Below, piece by piece: positions 34,540-43,269 of a stretch of 64,000 nucleotides of DNA (within the stretch, counting starts at the first letter, position 1; each line of letters opens with the position of its first letter). The notes under the pieces are model-generated. The model did no database searches, was not told the DNA's origin, and saw only the letters and a program-made list of their open reading frames with translations. Origin of the DNA: Pelagerythrobacter marinus (GTDB taxonomy: Bacteria > Pseudomonadota > Alphaproteobacteria > Sphingomonadales > Sphingomonadaceae); assembly GCF_009827515.1 (NCBI RefSeq), contig NZ_WTYO01000002.1, positions 1 through 64,000 on the forward strand, read 5' to 3'. Made by a program: the position numbers and the translations under genes.

Positions 34540-34580
34540 GGGCCGCTCTCAATAAAGGGCGGCCCTCCCGCTTCGGCGGG
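34540..34580. terminator. twin hairpins between the FYDLN gene and tRNA-Ala
   Basis: GGGCCGC (34540-34546) pairs with GCGGCCC (34559-34565), followed at once by CCCGC-TTCG-GCGGG (34567-34580) with a stable UUCG-type loop. There is no T-run, so termination is possible but not assured. Confidence 0.4.
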
Positions 34581-34620
34581 CCGGTTCGCCACCCAGTGCG
34601 CGCCGGAACATGACTGGAAC

Positions 34621-34696
<76 letters not shown>

Positions 34697-34881
34697 GTTA
34701 CCGGATCTGCCGACATCCGGCCATCGGGGCCTTCGCGCCGCCGCTGACCGGATCTCGACATACCCGGATAGGAATTTGGGTTTACAAGGGGTTCGCCCCA
34801 CGCTGGCCGACGAGGTTTCGTCCGCCGGCGTTTTTCGCGTTTGGCCCGCCGACCGGGCCGCAGACCTTTATGGAGTAGGCG

Positions 34882-36315
34882 ATGTTCGACAACCTGTCCG
34901 ACCGGCTCGGCAACGTGTTCGACCGCCTGCGTGGTCGCGGGGCGCTGTCGGAACAGGACGTGCGCGATGCGATGCGCGAAGTGCGCGTCGCGCTGCTCGA
35001 AGCCGACGTCGCGCTGCCGGTCGTGCGCCGCTTCATCGATGCCGTGACCGAGAAGGCGATCGGGACCGAGGTTCTCAAGTCGGTCACCCCCGGCCAGCAA
35101 GTCGTCAAGATCGTCAACGACGAGCTGGTCGAGATGCTCGGCGGGGAAGAGGTCGAAGGCCTCACGCTCGAGGCGAAGCCCCCGGTCGTGATCATGATGG
35201 TCGGCCTCCAGGGCTCGGGCAAGACCACGACGACCGCCAAGCTGGGCAAGCTGCTGAAGGAACGTCACGGCAAGAAGGCCCTGATGGCCTCGCTCGACGT
35301 CAATCGCCCCGCGGCGCAGGAGCAGCTGGCGGTGCTGGGCGAGCAGGTGAGCGTGGCGACGCTGCCGATCGTCGCCGGGCAGCAGCCGGTCGATATCGCC
35401 CGCCGGGCGATGGAATCGGCGAAGCTGCAATCGGCCGACGTCCTCCTGCTCGACACCGCCGGCCGCCTGCACGTGGACGAGGCATTGATGGCCGAGATGA
35501 AGGCCGTCGCCGGCGTCTCCACGCCGACCGAGGTCCTGCTGGTGGTCGATTCGCTGACCGGGCAGGACGCGGTCAACGTCGCCAGAAGCTTCACCGAGGA
35601 AGTGCCGCTGACCGGCGTCGTGCTGACCCGGATGGACGGCGATGCGCGCGGCGGCGCCGCGCTCTCGATGCGGCATGTCACGGGCAAGCCGATCAAGTTC
35701 GCCGGCACGGGCGAGAAGCTCGACGCGATCGAGGCCTTCGATCCCAAGCGCGTGGCCGGCCGCATCCTCGGCATGGGCGACGTCGTCAGCCTGGTCGAGA
35801 AGGCGGCGGCGACGATCAAGGAGGAAGAGGCCGAGGCCATGGCCAAGCGCATGGCCAAGGGGCAGTTCGACCTCAACGACCTGCGCACCCAGCTGCGCCA
35901 GATGCAGAACATGGGCGGCCTGGGAATGCTGGCCGGGATGCTGCCCGGGATGAAGAAGGCCAAGGCGGCGCTGTCGCAGTCGGGGATGGACGACAAGGTC
36001 CTTGTCCACATGGACGCGATCATCGGGTCGATGACGCCCAAGGAACGCGCCAACCCGGCGCTGATGAACGCCAAGCGCAAGAAGCGCGTCGCGGCCGGCA
36101 GCGGCCTGCAGGTGCAGGACGTGAACAAGCTGCTCAAGATGCACCAGGAAATGAGCCGCGCGATGAAGCAGATCAAGAAGATGGGTGGCCTCAAGGGGCT
36201 CGGCGCGCTGCTGGGCAGCGGCGGCATGGGCGCCGCCATGCCCGGCCTGGGCGGCCCGGGCGCGGGGCCGGGCGGGATGCCTGGGCTTCCCGGCCTCCCT
36301 GGATCGAAGAAATAA
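34882..36315 (+). CDS. ffh: signal recognition particle protein Ffh
   Basis: SRP54 GTPase that binds the signal sequence and 4.5S RNA and delivers nascent membrane proteins to FtsY. The 477-residue protein has the N domain, a G domain (GLQGSGKTTTTAKL, DVNRPAAQEQL, LLDTAGRLHVDE, TRMDGDARGG), and a methionine-rich M domain (LRQMQNMGGLGMLAGMLPGMKK). It ends in a Gly/Met/Pro-rich tail. It heads the ffh-rpsP-rimM cluster, 40 bp from rpsP. Confidence 0.97.
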   Translation: MFDNLSDRLGNVFDRLRGRGALSEQDVRDAMREVRVALLEADVALPVVRRFIDAVTEKAIGTEVLKSVTPGQQVVKIVNDELVEMLGGEEVEGLTLEAKPPVVIMMVGLQGSGKTTTTAKLGKLLKERHGKKALMASLDVNRPAAQEQLAVLGEQVSVATLPIVAGQQPVDIARRAMESAKLQSADVLLLDTAGRLHVDEALMAEMKAVAGVSTPTEVLLVVDSLTGQDAVNVARSFTEEVPLTGVVLTRMDGDARGGAALSMRHVTGKPIKFAGTGEKLDAIEAFDPKRVAGRILGMGDVVSLVEKAAATIKEEEAEAMAKRMAKGQFDLNDLRTQLRQMQNMGGLGMLAGMLPGMKKAKAALSQSGMDDKVLVHMDAIIGSMTPKERANPALMNAKRKKRVAAGSGLQVQDVNKLLKMHQEMSRAMKQIKKMGGLKGLGALLGSGGMGAAMPGLGGPGAGPGGMPGLPGLPGSKK

Positions 36316-36355
36316 TTCGTTTATTCAGAAATTTACTTTGGAAAGGTAACGTACA

Positions 36356-36835
36356 ATGGCAATTGCACTTCGTCTCTCGCGCGGTGGCGCGAAGAAGCGG
36401 CCCTATTACCGCATCGTCGCGGCCGACAGCCGCAAGCCGCGCGACGGCCGCTACCTGGAGCAGATCGGGACCTACAATCCGCTGCTCGCCAAGGACGACG
36501 AGAAGCGCGTCCAGCTGAACGAGGACCGCGCCCGTTACTGGCTGAGCGTCGGTGCCCAGCCGAGCGACCGCGTCGCCCGCTTCCTCGACGCCGCCGGTAT
36601 CCGCGAGCGTGCCGCGCGCAACAACCCGAACAAGGCCGAGCCGGGCGAGAAGGCCAAGGAACGCGCCGAGGAAAAGGCCGCGAAGCTGGCCGAGGCCGAG
36701 GAAGCCAAGAAGGCGGCCGAGGAAGAGGCCAAGGCCGCTGCCGAAGCACCGGCCGAGGAAGCGCCGGCCGAGGACGCTGCTGGCGAGGAAGCGCCGGCCG
36801 CCGACGAATCGAGCGAAGAGAAGTCGGAAGGCTGA
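36356..36835 (+). CDS. rpsP: 30S ribosomal protein S16
   Basis: Small-subunit protein with the core [21 protein letters not shown]...[20 protein letters not shown] in the first ~85 residues. The 159-residue length is about twice the E. coli protein because of a C-terminal tail of Lys/Ala/Glu-rich helix turning into an acidic Ala/Pro/Glu segment, typical of alphaproteobacterial S16. An AAAGGT Shine-Dalgarno precedes the ATG. Confidence 0.97.
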   Translation: MAIALRLSRGGAKKRPYYRIVAADSRKPRDGRYLEQIGTYNPLLAKDDEKRVQLNEDRARYWLSVGAQPSDRVARFLDAAGIRERAARNNPNKAEPGEKAKERAEEKAAKLAEAEEAKKAAEEEAKAAAEAPAEEAPAEDAAGEEAPAADESSEEKSEG

Positions 36836-36845
36836 GCGCCTCGCG

Positions 36846-37334
36846 ATGAACGACAGGCCCGTCACCCTTGCCGCCGTCGCCGGCGCGCATGGCGTGACGG
36901 GCGAAGTCCGCCTCAAGCTGTTCGGCGACGGGGTGGATTCGCTGCGCGCGCACGAGGCCTTCAACGATGGCGCGCTGACATTGCTGAAAGTCCGCAGCGA
37001 CAGGAAGGGCGGGGCGATCGCCCGCTTCGCCGAGGTTGCCGATCGTGCCGCGGCCGAGCGCCTGCGCGGCACCGCCCTCACCGTTCCACGCAGCGCGCTG
37101 CCCGCGCTCGACGACGGCGAGTACTACCACGCCGACCTGCTGGGCCTTTCCGCCCAGACCGAGGGTGGCGAGCCGCTCGGCACCGTCGTCGCGGTCGAGA
37201 ACTTCGGCGCGACCGACCTGGTCGAGATCGAGCGGCCCGATGGCAAGCGGTTCATGGTGCCGCTGATCGACGCGGCCGTTCCCGGCTGGGACGCGGCGCG
37301 CCTGGTCGTCGCCGCCGCTTTCGCGGAGCAATAG
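36846..37334 (+). CDS. rimM: ribosome maturation factor RimM
   Basis: 16S processing factor that binds S19 during 30S head assembly. The 162-residue protein has the RimM N-terminal barrel (LAAVAGAHGVTGEVRLKLFG) and a PRC-barrel second half (YYHADLLGLSAQT...VPLIDAAVPGWDAARLVV). It lies ten bases after rpsP. In most bacteria trmD follows directly; here a lipoprotein gene and an antisense oxidoreductase gene intervene. Confidence 0.95.
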   Translation: MNDRPVTLAAVAGAHGVTGEVRLKLFGDGVDSLRAHEAFNDGALTLLKVRSDRKGGAIARFAEVADRAAAERLRGTALTVPRSALPALDDGEYYHADLLGLSAQTEGGEPLGTVVAVENFGATDLVEIERPDGKRFMVPLIDAAVPGWDAARLVVAAAFAEQ

Positions 37335-37389
37335 CCGGCACCCGGCGAGATTTTGCGGAACTGCGGCGCTGCTCCCTCGCTGAAAGGGC

Positions 37390-37917
37390 ATGATACAGCG
37401 ACCGATCGTGACCGCCTTGCCCTTCCTCCTCGCGCTTGCCGCCTGCGGCGCGCCGGAACCCTCCGGCGAACCGGCCGATGCCGGTGCCGACACCGATGCC
37501 GGCGCGATTGACGATATCGACCGCCCGGCAGGCTCTCCCGACAACGCGCCGGCGGAGCCTGCGCGCGATCGCGACCCGGCGCGGACCGGCAGCATTCCGC
37601 TCACCGCGTCCTACGTGCGTGGTTCGTGGGTCGCCAAGGGCGTCGAGGCCGACTGCGACCGGCCCGATTTCCAGGTCCGCGCCAATCGCGGCGGCGACCA
37701 CGTGATCGAAACCAGCGTCAACGGCATCCCCGCCACCGGGCGCGTCGCCCTGGGCGAAGACCCGGCCCTGCGCTGGGACGAGGGGATTCCGCCGCTTCCG
37801 ATCGCGGCGCGCGGCCCCGACGGGCTAGCCGTCATGCCGTCGTCCGGCGAACGCGAGGTGACGCTCGCCGGTCAGCCGATCACCGGGGACGGCGTGGTCT
37901 TCGTCAAGTGCGGCTGA
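37390..37917 (+). CDS. putative lipoprotein of unknown function
   Basis: A 175-residue predicted lipoprotein. The signal peptide ends in the lipobox LAACG at residue 19, followed by a disordered Ala/Asp/Glu/Pro segment to about residue 65. A small beta-rich domain then contains two cysteines (EADC near 97 and KCG at the end) and is likely periplasmic. I do not recognise a family. It lies between rimM and trmD and overlaps the 3' end of the opposing oxidoreductase gene by 14 bases. Confidence 0.7.
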   Translation: MIQRPIVTALPFLLALAACGAPEPSGEPADAGADTDAGAIDDIDRPAGSPDNAPAEPARDRDPARTGSIPLTASYVRGSWVAKGVEADCDRPDFQVRANRGGDHVIETSVNGIPATGRVALGEDPALRWDEGIPPLPIAARGPDGLAVMPSSGEREVTLAGQPITGDGVVFVKCG

Positions 37918-38830
37918 CGGGCTGACGGCGGAGCGGGCGTTCGCGCGCCAGGTGGTTGCGGATCGTCGTCGCGGCGACCCCGGCCTGGCCCATCGCGTGG
38001 CTGATCTGGTCGAGCCCGATCACCACGTCGCCGGCAGCGAACAGGCCGGGCACGCTCGTTTCCAGGTGATCGTCGACCGCGATACAGCCATCCTCGCTCG
38101 TCCCGGCCCCGGCCAGCCCCGCCAGCTCGGAGCGGACATGGGTGCCGAGCGCCGGATAGACGCTTTCGAAGGACATGCGCCGTTCGGCCGTGTCGAAAGC
38201 CAGCCGATCGCCCTCGATCGCGAAGCCGCCGCAGGGGCCGGGAACGCGGGCGATCCCCGCGTCGTCGAGCCGGGCCGAGCACTCCGCGTCGAGGTCGTGG
38301 TCGCCGTGGGGGCTGACGAGCGTCAGATCGGCGGTGAAGCCGCGCAGGAACAGCGCTTCCGCCGTGCCATGCTTTCCGGTGCCGATCACCGCGACCTTGC
38401 GGTCGGTGACCTCGTATCCGTCGCAGACCGGGCAATAGCGGATCAGCCCGCGAGCGAGCGCGGCGTCGTGCAGCTCGTCGGCCAGGGCATCGGGCCGGCG
38501 GTTGACGACCCCGGTGGCGAGCAGGACGGTGCGCGCGGTAAAGGTTCCCGCCGCGGTGCCCACGGTGAAGCGGTCGCCGGCCTTGGCCAGATGCTCGACC
38601 CGCGTTTCCTCGCGCAGGGCGCCGTACTTGCGCGCCTGCGCGTTCATCCGGCGCAGAAGCTCCTTGCCCGCGATCCCGTCGGGATAGCCGGCATGGTTGT
38701 GGGTGCACGGTATCCAGGCCGCGCGGCTGGTGCCGCAGTCGAACAGCCGGATCGAGAGATGATAGCGCGCGAGATAGATCGCCGCGGTCAGGCCGGCCGG
38801 GCCGGCGCCGATGATGATGCAGTCGTCCAT
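37904..38830 (-). CDS. FAD-dependent oxidoreductase, thioredoxin-reductase-like
   Basis: A 308-residue flavoprotein. It has an FAD-binding IIIGAGPAGLTAAIYLAR, a central NAD(P) domain VAVIGTGKHGTAEALFL, a redox-type CPVCDG (Cys133, Cys136) where thioredoxin reductase has CATCDG, and an FAD C-terminal motif VPGLFAAGDVVIGLDQISHAMGQAG. The spacing fits the low-molecular-weight thioredoxin reductase family, but the CPVC motif and the sequence around it suggest a different partner. The electron acceptor is unknown. It is encoded opposite to the ribosomal cluster, between rimM and trmD. Confidence 0.85.
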   Translation of the reverse strand: MDDCIIIGAGPAGLTAAIYLARYHLSIRLFDCGTSRAAWIPCTHNHAGYPDGIAGKELLRRMNAQARKYGALREETRVEHLAKAGDRFTVGTAAGTFTARTVLLATGVVNRRPDALADELHDAALARGLIRYCPVCDGYEVTDRKVAVIGTGKHGTAEALFLRGFTADLTLVSPHGDHDLDAECSARLDDAGIARVPGPCGGFAIEGDRLAFDTAERRMSFESVYPALGTHVRSELAGLAGAGTSEDGCIAVDDHLETSVPGLFAAGDVVIGLDQISHAMGQAGVAATTIRNHLARERPLRRQPVSRT

Positions 38831-38872
38831 CCTGCTTGCTAATCCCCTTCCGCCTGGCGCATGGGCGTGGTC

Positions 38873-39715
38873 ATGACTTTTGCCGCCACCATTCTAACGC
38901 TCTATCCCGAGATGTTTCCCGGGCCGCTCGGCGTTTCGCTGGCCGGGCGCGCGCTGGAGCGGGGCGACTGGGCCTGCGAGAGCGTGCAGATCCGCGATTT
39001 CGCCACCGACCGGCACCGCACGGTGGACGACACGCCGGCCGGGGGCGGGGCGGGCATGGTGCTGAAGGCCGACGTGCTGGCGAGGGCGCTGGATTCGGTG
39101 CTGGCGAAGCCCTCTCCCCTCCGGTGGAGAGCGTTGGGAGAGGGGGCCGCGGCACAGGTAGCGGGCGACCCCCTCCCCCCGACCCTCTCCCGTGAAGGGG
39201 AGGGAGAGAGGCCCATCCTCGCCATGACGCCGCGCGGCGAGCCGATCACGCAGGCGCGGATTCGCGAGCTGGCGGCGGGCCCGGGCGTGGTGATCCTGTG
39301 CGGCCGGTTCGAGGGGTTCGACGAGCGCCTGTTCGAAGCGCGGCCGCAGATCGAGCAGGTCAGTCTCGGCGACGTGGTGCTCTCGGGCGGAGAGCCGGCC
39401 GCGCTGGCGATTCTCGACGCTTGCATTCGCCTGCTTCCGGGCGTAATGGGCGCGGCTTCGAGCGGGGCCGAGGAATCCTTCGAGGAAGGGCTTCTCGAAT
39501 ACCCGCAATATACCCGACCTGTCGAATGGGAAGGGCGCAGGATCCCTGAAGTGCTGCGATCGGGGGATCATGCGAAGATCGCGGCGTGGCGCAGGCAACG
39601 CAGCGAGGATGACACACGGTCACGCAGGCCGGACCTTTGGGAGCGTTACTGTGACGCTCGGGACCGACCTGCCTCTGGCGCGCAGCGAAAAGACGTAGGA
39701 AGACCAGGCAAATGA
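38873..39715 (+). CDS. trmD: tRNA (guanine37-N1)-methyltransferase with 33-residue insertion
   Basis: SPOUT enzyme that methylates G37 of tRNAs reading CNN codons. The 280-residue protein shows [39 protein letters not shown], the knot region [13 protein letters not shown] and [11 protein letters not shown], and YTRPVEWEG. Residues 80-112, between the GMVLK helix and [11 protein letters not shown], do not belong to the family. They are encoded by a 99-bp palindromic element at 39110-39208, inserted in frame. The ATG at 38873 fits the family N-terminus better than the one at 38861. It overlaps rplS by four bases (ATGA). Confidence 0.93.
   Translation: MTFAATILTLYPEMFPGPLGVSLAGRALERGDWACESVQIRDFATDRHRTVDDTPAGGGAGMVLKADVLARALDSVLAKPSPLRWRALGEGAAAQVAGDPLPPTLSREGEGERPILAMTPRGEPITQARIRELAAGPGVVILCGRFEGFDERLFEARPQIEQVSLGDVVLSGGEPAALAILDACIRLLPGVMGAASSGAEESFEEGLLEYPQYTRPVEWEGRRIPEVLRSGDHAKIAAWRRQRSEDDTRSRRPDLWERYCDARDRPASGAQRKDVGRPGK
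39110..39208. repeat. 99-bp palindromic element inside trmD
   Basis: CCCTCTCCC occurs at 39110-39118 and again at 39183-39191. Its exact complement GGGAGAGGG is at 39136-39144, and a near-complement GGGGAGGGAGAG is at 39197-39208. Two hairpins therefore flank a GC-rich centre. The length is a multiple of three with no stop in the trmD frame. Such CT/GA-rich palindromes are normally extragenic; here the element is translated. Origin as a transposed REP-like unit is inference. Confidence 0.85.
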
Positions 39716-40086
39716 ACCTGATCCAGCAGCTCGAGGCCGAAGCCATCGAGAACCTCGGGAAGGACATTCCCGAATTCCGCGCCGGCGACACCGTGCGCGT
39801 CGGCGTGAAGGTCGTCGAAGGCACGCGCGAGCGTGTGCAGAATTTCGAAGGCGTGGTGATCGCCCGTTCGAACCGCGGCATGGGTTCGAACTTCACCGTG
39901 CGCAAGATGAGCTTCGGCGAAGGCGTGGAGCGCGTGTTCCCGCTCTATTCGCCGGTCGTGGACAGCATTACCGTGGTTCGCCGCGGCGTCGTGCGCCGGG
40001 CGAAGCTCTACTACCTGCGCGGCCGCACCGGTAAATCGGCCCGCATCGCCGAGCGCCGCGACAGTCGCCCGACCGCGAAGGCCTGA
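39712..40086 (+). CDS. rplS: 50S ribosomal protein L19
   Basis: Large-subunit protein at the subunit interface. The 124-residue sequence shows [56 protein letters not shown] and [25 protein letters not shown], all family hallmarks. It starts within the trmD stop codon (ATGA). A clear intrinsic terminator follows at 40113-40152. Confidence 0.97.
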   Translation: MNLIQQLEAEAIENLGKDIPEFRAGDTVRVGVKVVEGTRERVQNFEGVVIARSNRGMGSNFTVRKMSFGEGVERVFPLYSPVVDSITVVRRGVVRRAKLYYLRGRTGKSARIAERRDSRPTAKA

Positions 40087-40112
40087 CAGCCTCCGACCGG
40101 GAACGAGACAAG

Positions 40113-40152
40113 CGAAGGGGCGCTCCGGCACAGGGTCGGGGCGCCCCTTTTG
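40113..40152 (+). terminator. rplS intrinsic terminator
   Basis: AGGGGCGC (40116-40123) pairs with GCGCCCCT (40141-40148), directly followed by TTT. This is a textbook stem and T-tract ending the trmD-rplS transcript. Confidence 0.85.
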
Positions 40153-40179
40153 CTTGGCCCGGCACAATTTCAATTGCGG

Positions 40180-40206
40180 TTGCGCGCGCCCCGCGGGGCG
40201 CTAGGC
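40180..40206 (+). promoter_or_regulatory. asd promoter
   Basis: TTGCGC (40180-40185), 15 bp and CTAGGC (40201-40206), about 30 bp before the asd ATG. The CTAGGC -10 is the same as that before rpsA. Confidence 0.4.
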
Positions 40207-40235
40207 ACGCGACCGGAACCAGCTAGGAGCAGCAG

Positions 40236-41261
40236 ATGGGATATCGGGTGGCAATCGTCGGCGCGACCGGGAACGTCGGGCGCGAGATGATGCAGATTCT
40301 CGCCGAGCGCGAGTTTCCCTGCGACGAAGTGGCCGCGGTGGCCAGCTCGCGTTCGGTGGGGACCGAGGTCGAATTCGGTGACACCGGCAAGATGCTCAAG
40401 TGCAAGAACATCGAGCATTTCGATTTCACCGGCTGGGACATCGCCCTGTTCGCCGCCGGCAGCGGCCCGGCGAAGGAATATGCGCCCAAGGCGGCCGCCG
40501 CCGGCTGCGTGGTGATCGACAATTCCTCGCTCTACCGGATGGAGCCGGACGTGCCGCTGATCGTGCCGGAGGTGAACCCCGACGCGATCGACGGCTATAC
40601 CGCGCGCAACATCATCGCCAATCCCAACTGCTCGACCGCGCAGCTCGTCGTCGCGCTCAAGCCGCTGCACGACGCGGCGACGATCAAGCGGGTCGTCGTC
40701 AGCACGTACCAGTCGGTGTCCGGCGCGGGGAAAGCGGGGATGGACGAGCTGTTCGAACAGAGCCGCGCGATCTTCGTCGGCGACCCGGTCGATCCGAAGA
40801 AGTTCACCAAGCAGATCGCCTTCAACGTCATCCCGCACATCGACGTCTTCTTGGACGACGGTTCGACCAAGGAAGAATGGAAGATGGTGGTCGAGACCAA
40901 GAAGATCCTCGATCCGAAGGTGAAGCTCAACGCCACCTGCGTGCGTGTGCCGGTCTTCGTCGGCCATTCCGAAGCGGTCAATATCGAGTTCGAGAGCGAG
41001 CTTTCGGCCGAGGCGGCGATGGATATCCTGCGCGAGGCGCCGGGAATCATGCTCGTCGACAAGCGCGAGGACGGCGGATACGTCACCCCGGTCGAGAGCG
41101 CGGGCGACGGCGCGACCTATATCAGCCGCGTGCGCGAAGACCCTACGGTCGAGAACGGCCTGACGCTGTGGTGCGTCAGCGACAACCTGCGCAAGGGCGC
41201 CGCGCTCAACGCGGTGCAGATCGCCGAACTGCTCGGCCGGCGGCACCTGAAGAAGGGGTGA
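40236..41261 (+). CDS. asd: aspartate-semialdehyde dehydrogenase
   Basis: NADP-dependent enzyme of the Asp-family amino acid and diaminopimelate pathway. The 341-residue protein has an N-terminal VAIVGATGNVGREMMQIL Rossmann motif, an SSRSVG loop, the catalytic Cys132 in NPNCSTAQ, and LNATCVRVPVFVGHSE in the second domain. Length and motifs are normal. It is probably cotranscribed with the following DsbA-fold isomerase gene (32-bp gap). Confidence 0.96.
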   Translation: MGYRVAIVGATGNVGREMMQILAEREFPCDEVAAVASSRSVGTEVEFGDTGKMLKCKNIEHFDFTGWDIALFAAGSGPAKEYAPKAAAAGCVVIDNSSLYRMEPDVPLIVPEVNPDAIDGYTARNIIANPNCSTAQLVVALKPLHDAATIKRVVVSTYQSVSGAGKAGMDELFEQSRAIFVGDPVDPKKFTKQIAFNVIPHIDVFLDDGSTKEEWKMVVETKKILDPKVKLNATCVRVPVFVGHSEAVNIEFESELSAEAAMDILREAPGIMLVDKREDGGYVTPVESAGDGATYISRVREDPTVENGLTLWCVSDNLRKGAALNAVQIAELLGRRHLKKG

Positions 41262-41293
41262 CGCGCGCCGGGCCTTGCGGCACAAGGCGCCGC

Positions 41294-41941
41294 ATGACCC
41301 TGTCCGCCGAACTCTATTTCAGCTTCCGCAGCCCGTACAGCTACCTCGCCATCGGCCGCTATCGCGCGATGGCGAGGGACTGCGCGGTGGATATCTCGCT
41401 GCGTCCCGTCTATCCGCTGGCCATCCGTCAGCCGGATTTCTTCGAGCGCAATCATCCGAACTGGCTGCAATACACCTTTCTCGACATGGCGCGCGTGGCA
41501 CAGTTCCACGACATCCCCTTCGCCCTGCCGCGCCCCGATCCGATCGTGCAGGACGTGGCGACCCGCCGGATCGCGCCCGAGCAGCCCTATATCCGCCGGA
41601 TCACGCGGCTGGGGCAGGCGGCGGCGCGGCGGGGCCGGGGGTTGGCCTTCGCGCACGAGGCCGCGCAGCTGATCTGGGGCGGGGCGGAAAACTGGCACGA
41701 GGGCGATCACCTCGCCGGGGCGGCAGAGCGGGCCGGGCTCGACCTCGCCGAGCTGGACCGCGAGGTGGCGGCCGAGCCCGAAACGCTCGACGCCGAGATC
41801 GCGGCGAACCAGCAGGCGCTGGAGGATGCCGGCCACTGGGGCGTGCCGACGCTGGTTTTCGACGGCGAGCCGTTCTTCGGGCAGGACCGGATCGCCATCG
41901 CCCGGTGGAGGATGGAGCAGAAGGGACTGGAGAAACGATGA
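41294..41941 (+). CDS. DsbA-fold 2-hydroxychromene-2-carboxylate isomerase-like protein
   Basis: A 215-residue thioredoxin-fold protein of the HCCA isomerase / kappa-GST group. The N-terminal LYFSFRSPYSYLAIGRYRAM has the SPYS motif (Ser in place of the redox Cys) that binds glutathione. The C-terminus GHWGVPTLVFDGEPFFGQDRI is the cis-Pro region and final beta-alpha unit. The true substrate is unknown and may be any glutathione-linked isomerisation or transfer. Its stop overlaps the next start (ATGA). A diverged copy of its 3' end is found again at 42449-42541. Confidence 0.88.
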   Translation: MTLSAELYFSFRSPYSYLAIGRYRAMARDCAVDISLRPVYPLAIRQPDFFERNHPNWLQYTFLDMARVAQFHDIPFALPRPDPIVQDVATRRIAPEQPYIRRITRLGQAAARRGRGLAFAHEAAQLIWGGAENWHEGDHLAGAAERAGLDLAELDREVAAEPETLDAEIAANQQALEDAGHWGVPTLVFDGEPFFGQDRIAIARWRMEQKGLEKR

Positions 41942-42375
41942 CCGCGATGCTGACCGAACATCCGCCCCGCCGCCTGGCGGGCCTGGCATGGGAAGGAACA
42001 TATGCCGAGGCGGCGGCGGGCGCCATTCGCCGACTGATGGAGGAGCTGGAGAGCAAGCTGGGAGAGCGCCCGGAGACGCTCTGGGGCGTTTCGTGGGAGG
42101 ATCGCCCCGACGGCTTCCGCCATTTCGTCGGGATTGAATCGGAAGAGGTCGTGCCGGGGCTGGAGAGCCTCGATCTGCCTGCCCTGTCCAGCCTGAGCGC
42201 CGACCACGCGGGCGGCGACGCCACCGGCGTCTATGGCGAATTGCAGGCGACGCGCGACGCGCGCGGCCTGGCCCGGCGGCCCGGCGGGCCGGACATGCTC
42301 GACGAACATCACCGCGACGGATCGCCGCCGATGCGCGCGCACCTCGTCGTCTCGCAGCGCGACAGCGATCGATAG
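41938..42375 (+). CDS. GyrI-like small-molecule-binding domain protein
   Basis: A 145-residue protein resembling the stand-alone effector-binding (GyrI/AraC-type) domain. RLAGLAWEGTYAEAAAGAIRRLMEELESKLG and LWGVSWEDRPDGFRHFVGIESEE are the usual beta-alpha-beta units, with acidic residues lining a pocket. No DNA-binding domain is attached. The ligand is unknown. It is translationally coupled to the preceding isomerase gene. Downstream lies a chimeric gene remnant. Confidence 0.7.
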   Translation: MTAMLTEHPPRRLAGLAWEGTYAEAAAGAIRRLMEELESKLGERPETLWGVSWEDRPDGFRHFVGIESEEVVPGLESLDLPALSSLSADHAGGDATGVYGELQATRDARGLARRPGGPDMLDEHHRDGSPPMRAHLVVSQRDSDR

Positions 42376-42382
42376 GTCCGGC

Positions 42383-42541
42383 ATGGGCGAGCTTTCACAC
42401 CAGACGGTCACCGCGTTCGACGGCACCGAGCTGGCCGTTGGGGTGCCCACGCTGGTTATCGACGGGGAGCCGTTCTTCGGCCAGGACCGGATCGCAATGG
42501 CGCAATGGCGGATGGAACAGAAAGGGCTTGTGGAACGGTGA
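42383..42541 (+). pseudogene. chimeric remnant: hydrolase 5' end fused to isomerase 3' end
   Basis: A 52-codon frame. Its first ~19 residues end FDGTELAV, matching the N-terminus of the alpha/beta hydrolase at 43273 (FDGTELAV). From there on, GVPTLVIDGEPFFGQDRIA and WRMEQKGL match the C-terminus of the DsbA-fold isomerase at 41845-41941 (GVPTLVFDGEPFFGQDRIA). At DNA level the join falls after TTCGACGGCACCGA.CTGGCCGT. It is too short to fold as either parent. It reads as a recombination scar directly before the low-GC orphan gene. Confidence 0.85.
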
Positions 42542-43269
42542 ACTGGGAGAGATTTTTCTTCTGTCTCGGTCGTTTCAACGCGGTGGCCATTGCGTTGATC
42601 GTGATCGGATCCGCGATCCTGATGTTGCTTTCTGGCTATTGGCCATACTCAGATGATAGCCGGACCGAGGGAAGACCCTACGGTTCGGAACACAACAAAA
42701 TCTCTCGGTTGATAGGGCAAGGGATCGACACCGCTGACGGTCAACTCGTTGCATACTACGAGGAAGGCGATGACAATGAACGCGATGATCTTGGAGGAGT
42801 TACGCTAGTGAATCCAAAATCGGGCGAATCTGTCGAACTTGCGGTGAGCCCACAAGATTCGCTCATAATGTTCGAACTGATCTTCGATCATGGGGGTGAA
42901 GAGCCCAAGGTTGTCGGTTACGTAGCTTCGGTCGCGAGTTCTTCTCAGTATCCTCAGGGGCGAGCCGATTTGATCGTTGGCGCTTTGCCTGCGATGACCC
43001 GCACTGTAGTCGCAGAAGATGTACGGTACGTCGATCTGCCGACAGTTCGAGGCAACAATACGGTCGGAATGATTGTCTGGCCCACAGAAGATGACGCGAA
43101 GGTGATTGGTGTCGACTTGATCACTGGACGAATCATCGACAGCGCAAAAATCGCACTGCCAGCACCTCGATCGAACACGCTGTCGCACGGACCTGGCGTT
43201 GCCGACGATCCCGGGTTACGGCGTGATCCGGGATACGGTAGGGCTCCGGTGAGTGTCTTTGAACACTGA
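42538..43269 (+). CDS. low-GC membrane-anchored orphan protein
   Basis: A 243-residue protein starting at GTG 42538, overlapping the stop of the chimeric remnant (GTGA). One N-terminal transmembrane helix (FNAVAIALIVIGSAILMLLSGYW) is followed by a soluble beta-rich domain (GGVTLVNPKSGESVELAV, VVGYVASVASSSQYPQGRADLIVGALPAMTRTVVAE), probably periplasmic. I do not recognise a family. Base composition is visibly less GC-rich than both flanks (close to half by eye), and codon choice differs, suggesting recent acquisition. It lies between the scar and the intact hydrolase. Confidence 0.75.
   Translation: MNWERFFFCLGRFNAVAIALIVIGSAILMLLSGYWPYSDDSRTEGRPYGSEHNKISRLIGQGIDTADGQLVAYYEEGDDNERDDLGGVTLVNPKSGESVELAVSPQDSLIMFELIFDHGGEEPKVVGYVASVASSSQYPQGRADLIVGALPAMTRTVVAEDVRYVDLPTVRGNNTVGMIVWPTEDDAKVIGVDLITGRIIDSAKIALPAPRSNTLSHGPGVADDPGLRRDPGYGRAPVSVFEH

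Noticed and set aside
36838-36846. A frameshift between rpsP and rimM
   Set aside because: The long acidic S16 tail and the RimM start are both normal for alphaproteobacteria and the frames are separate intact genes.
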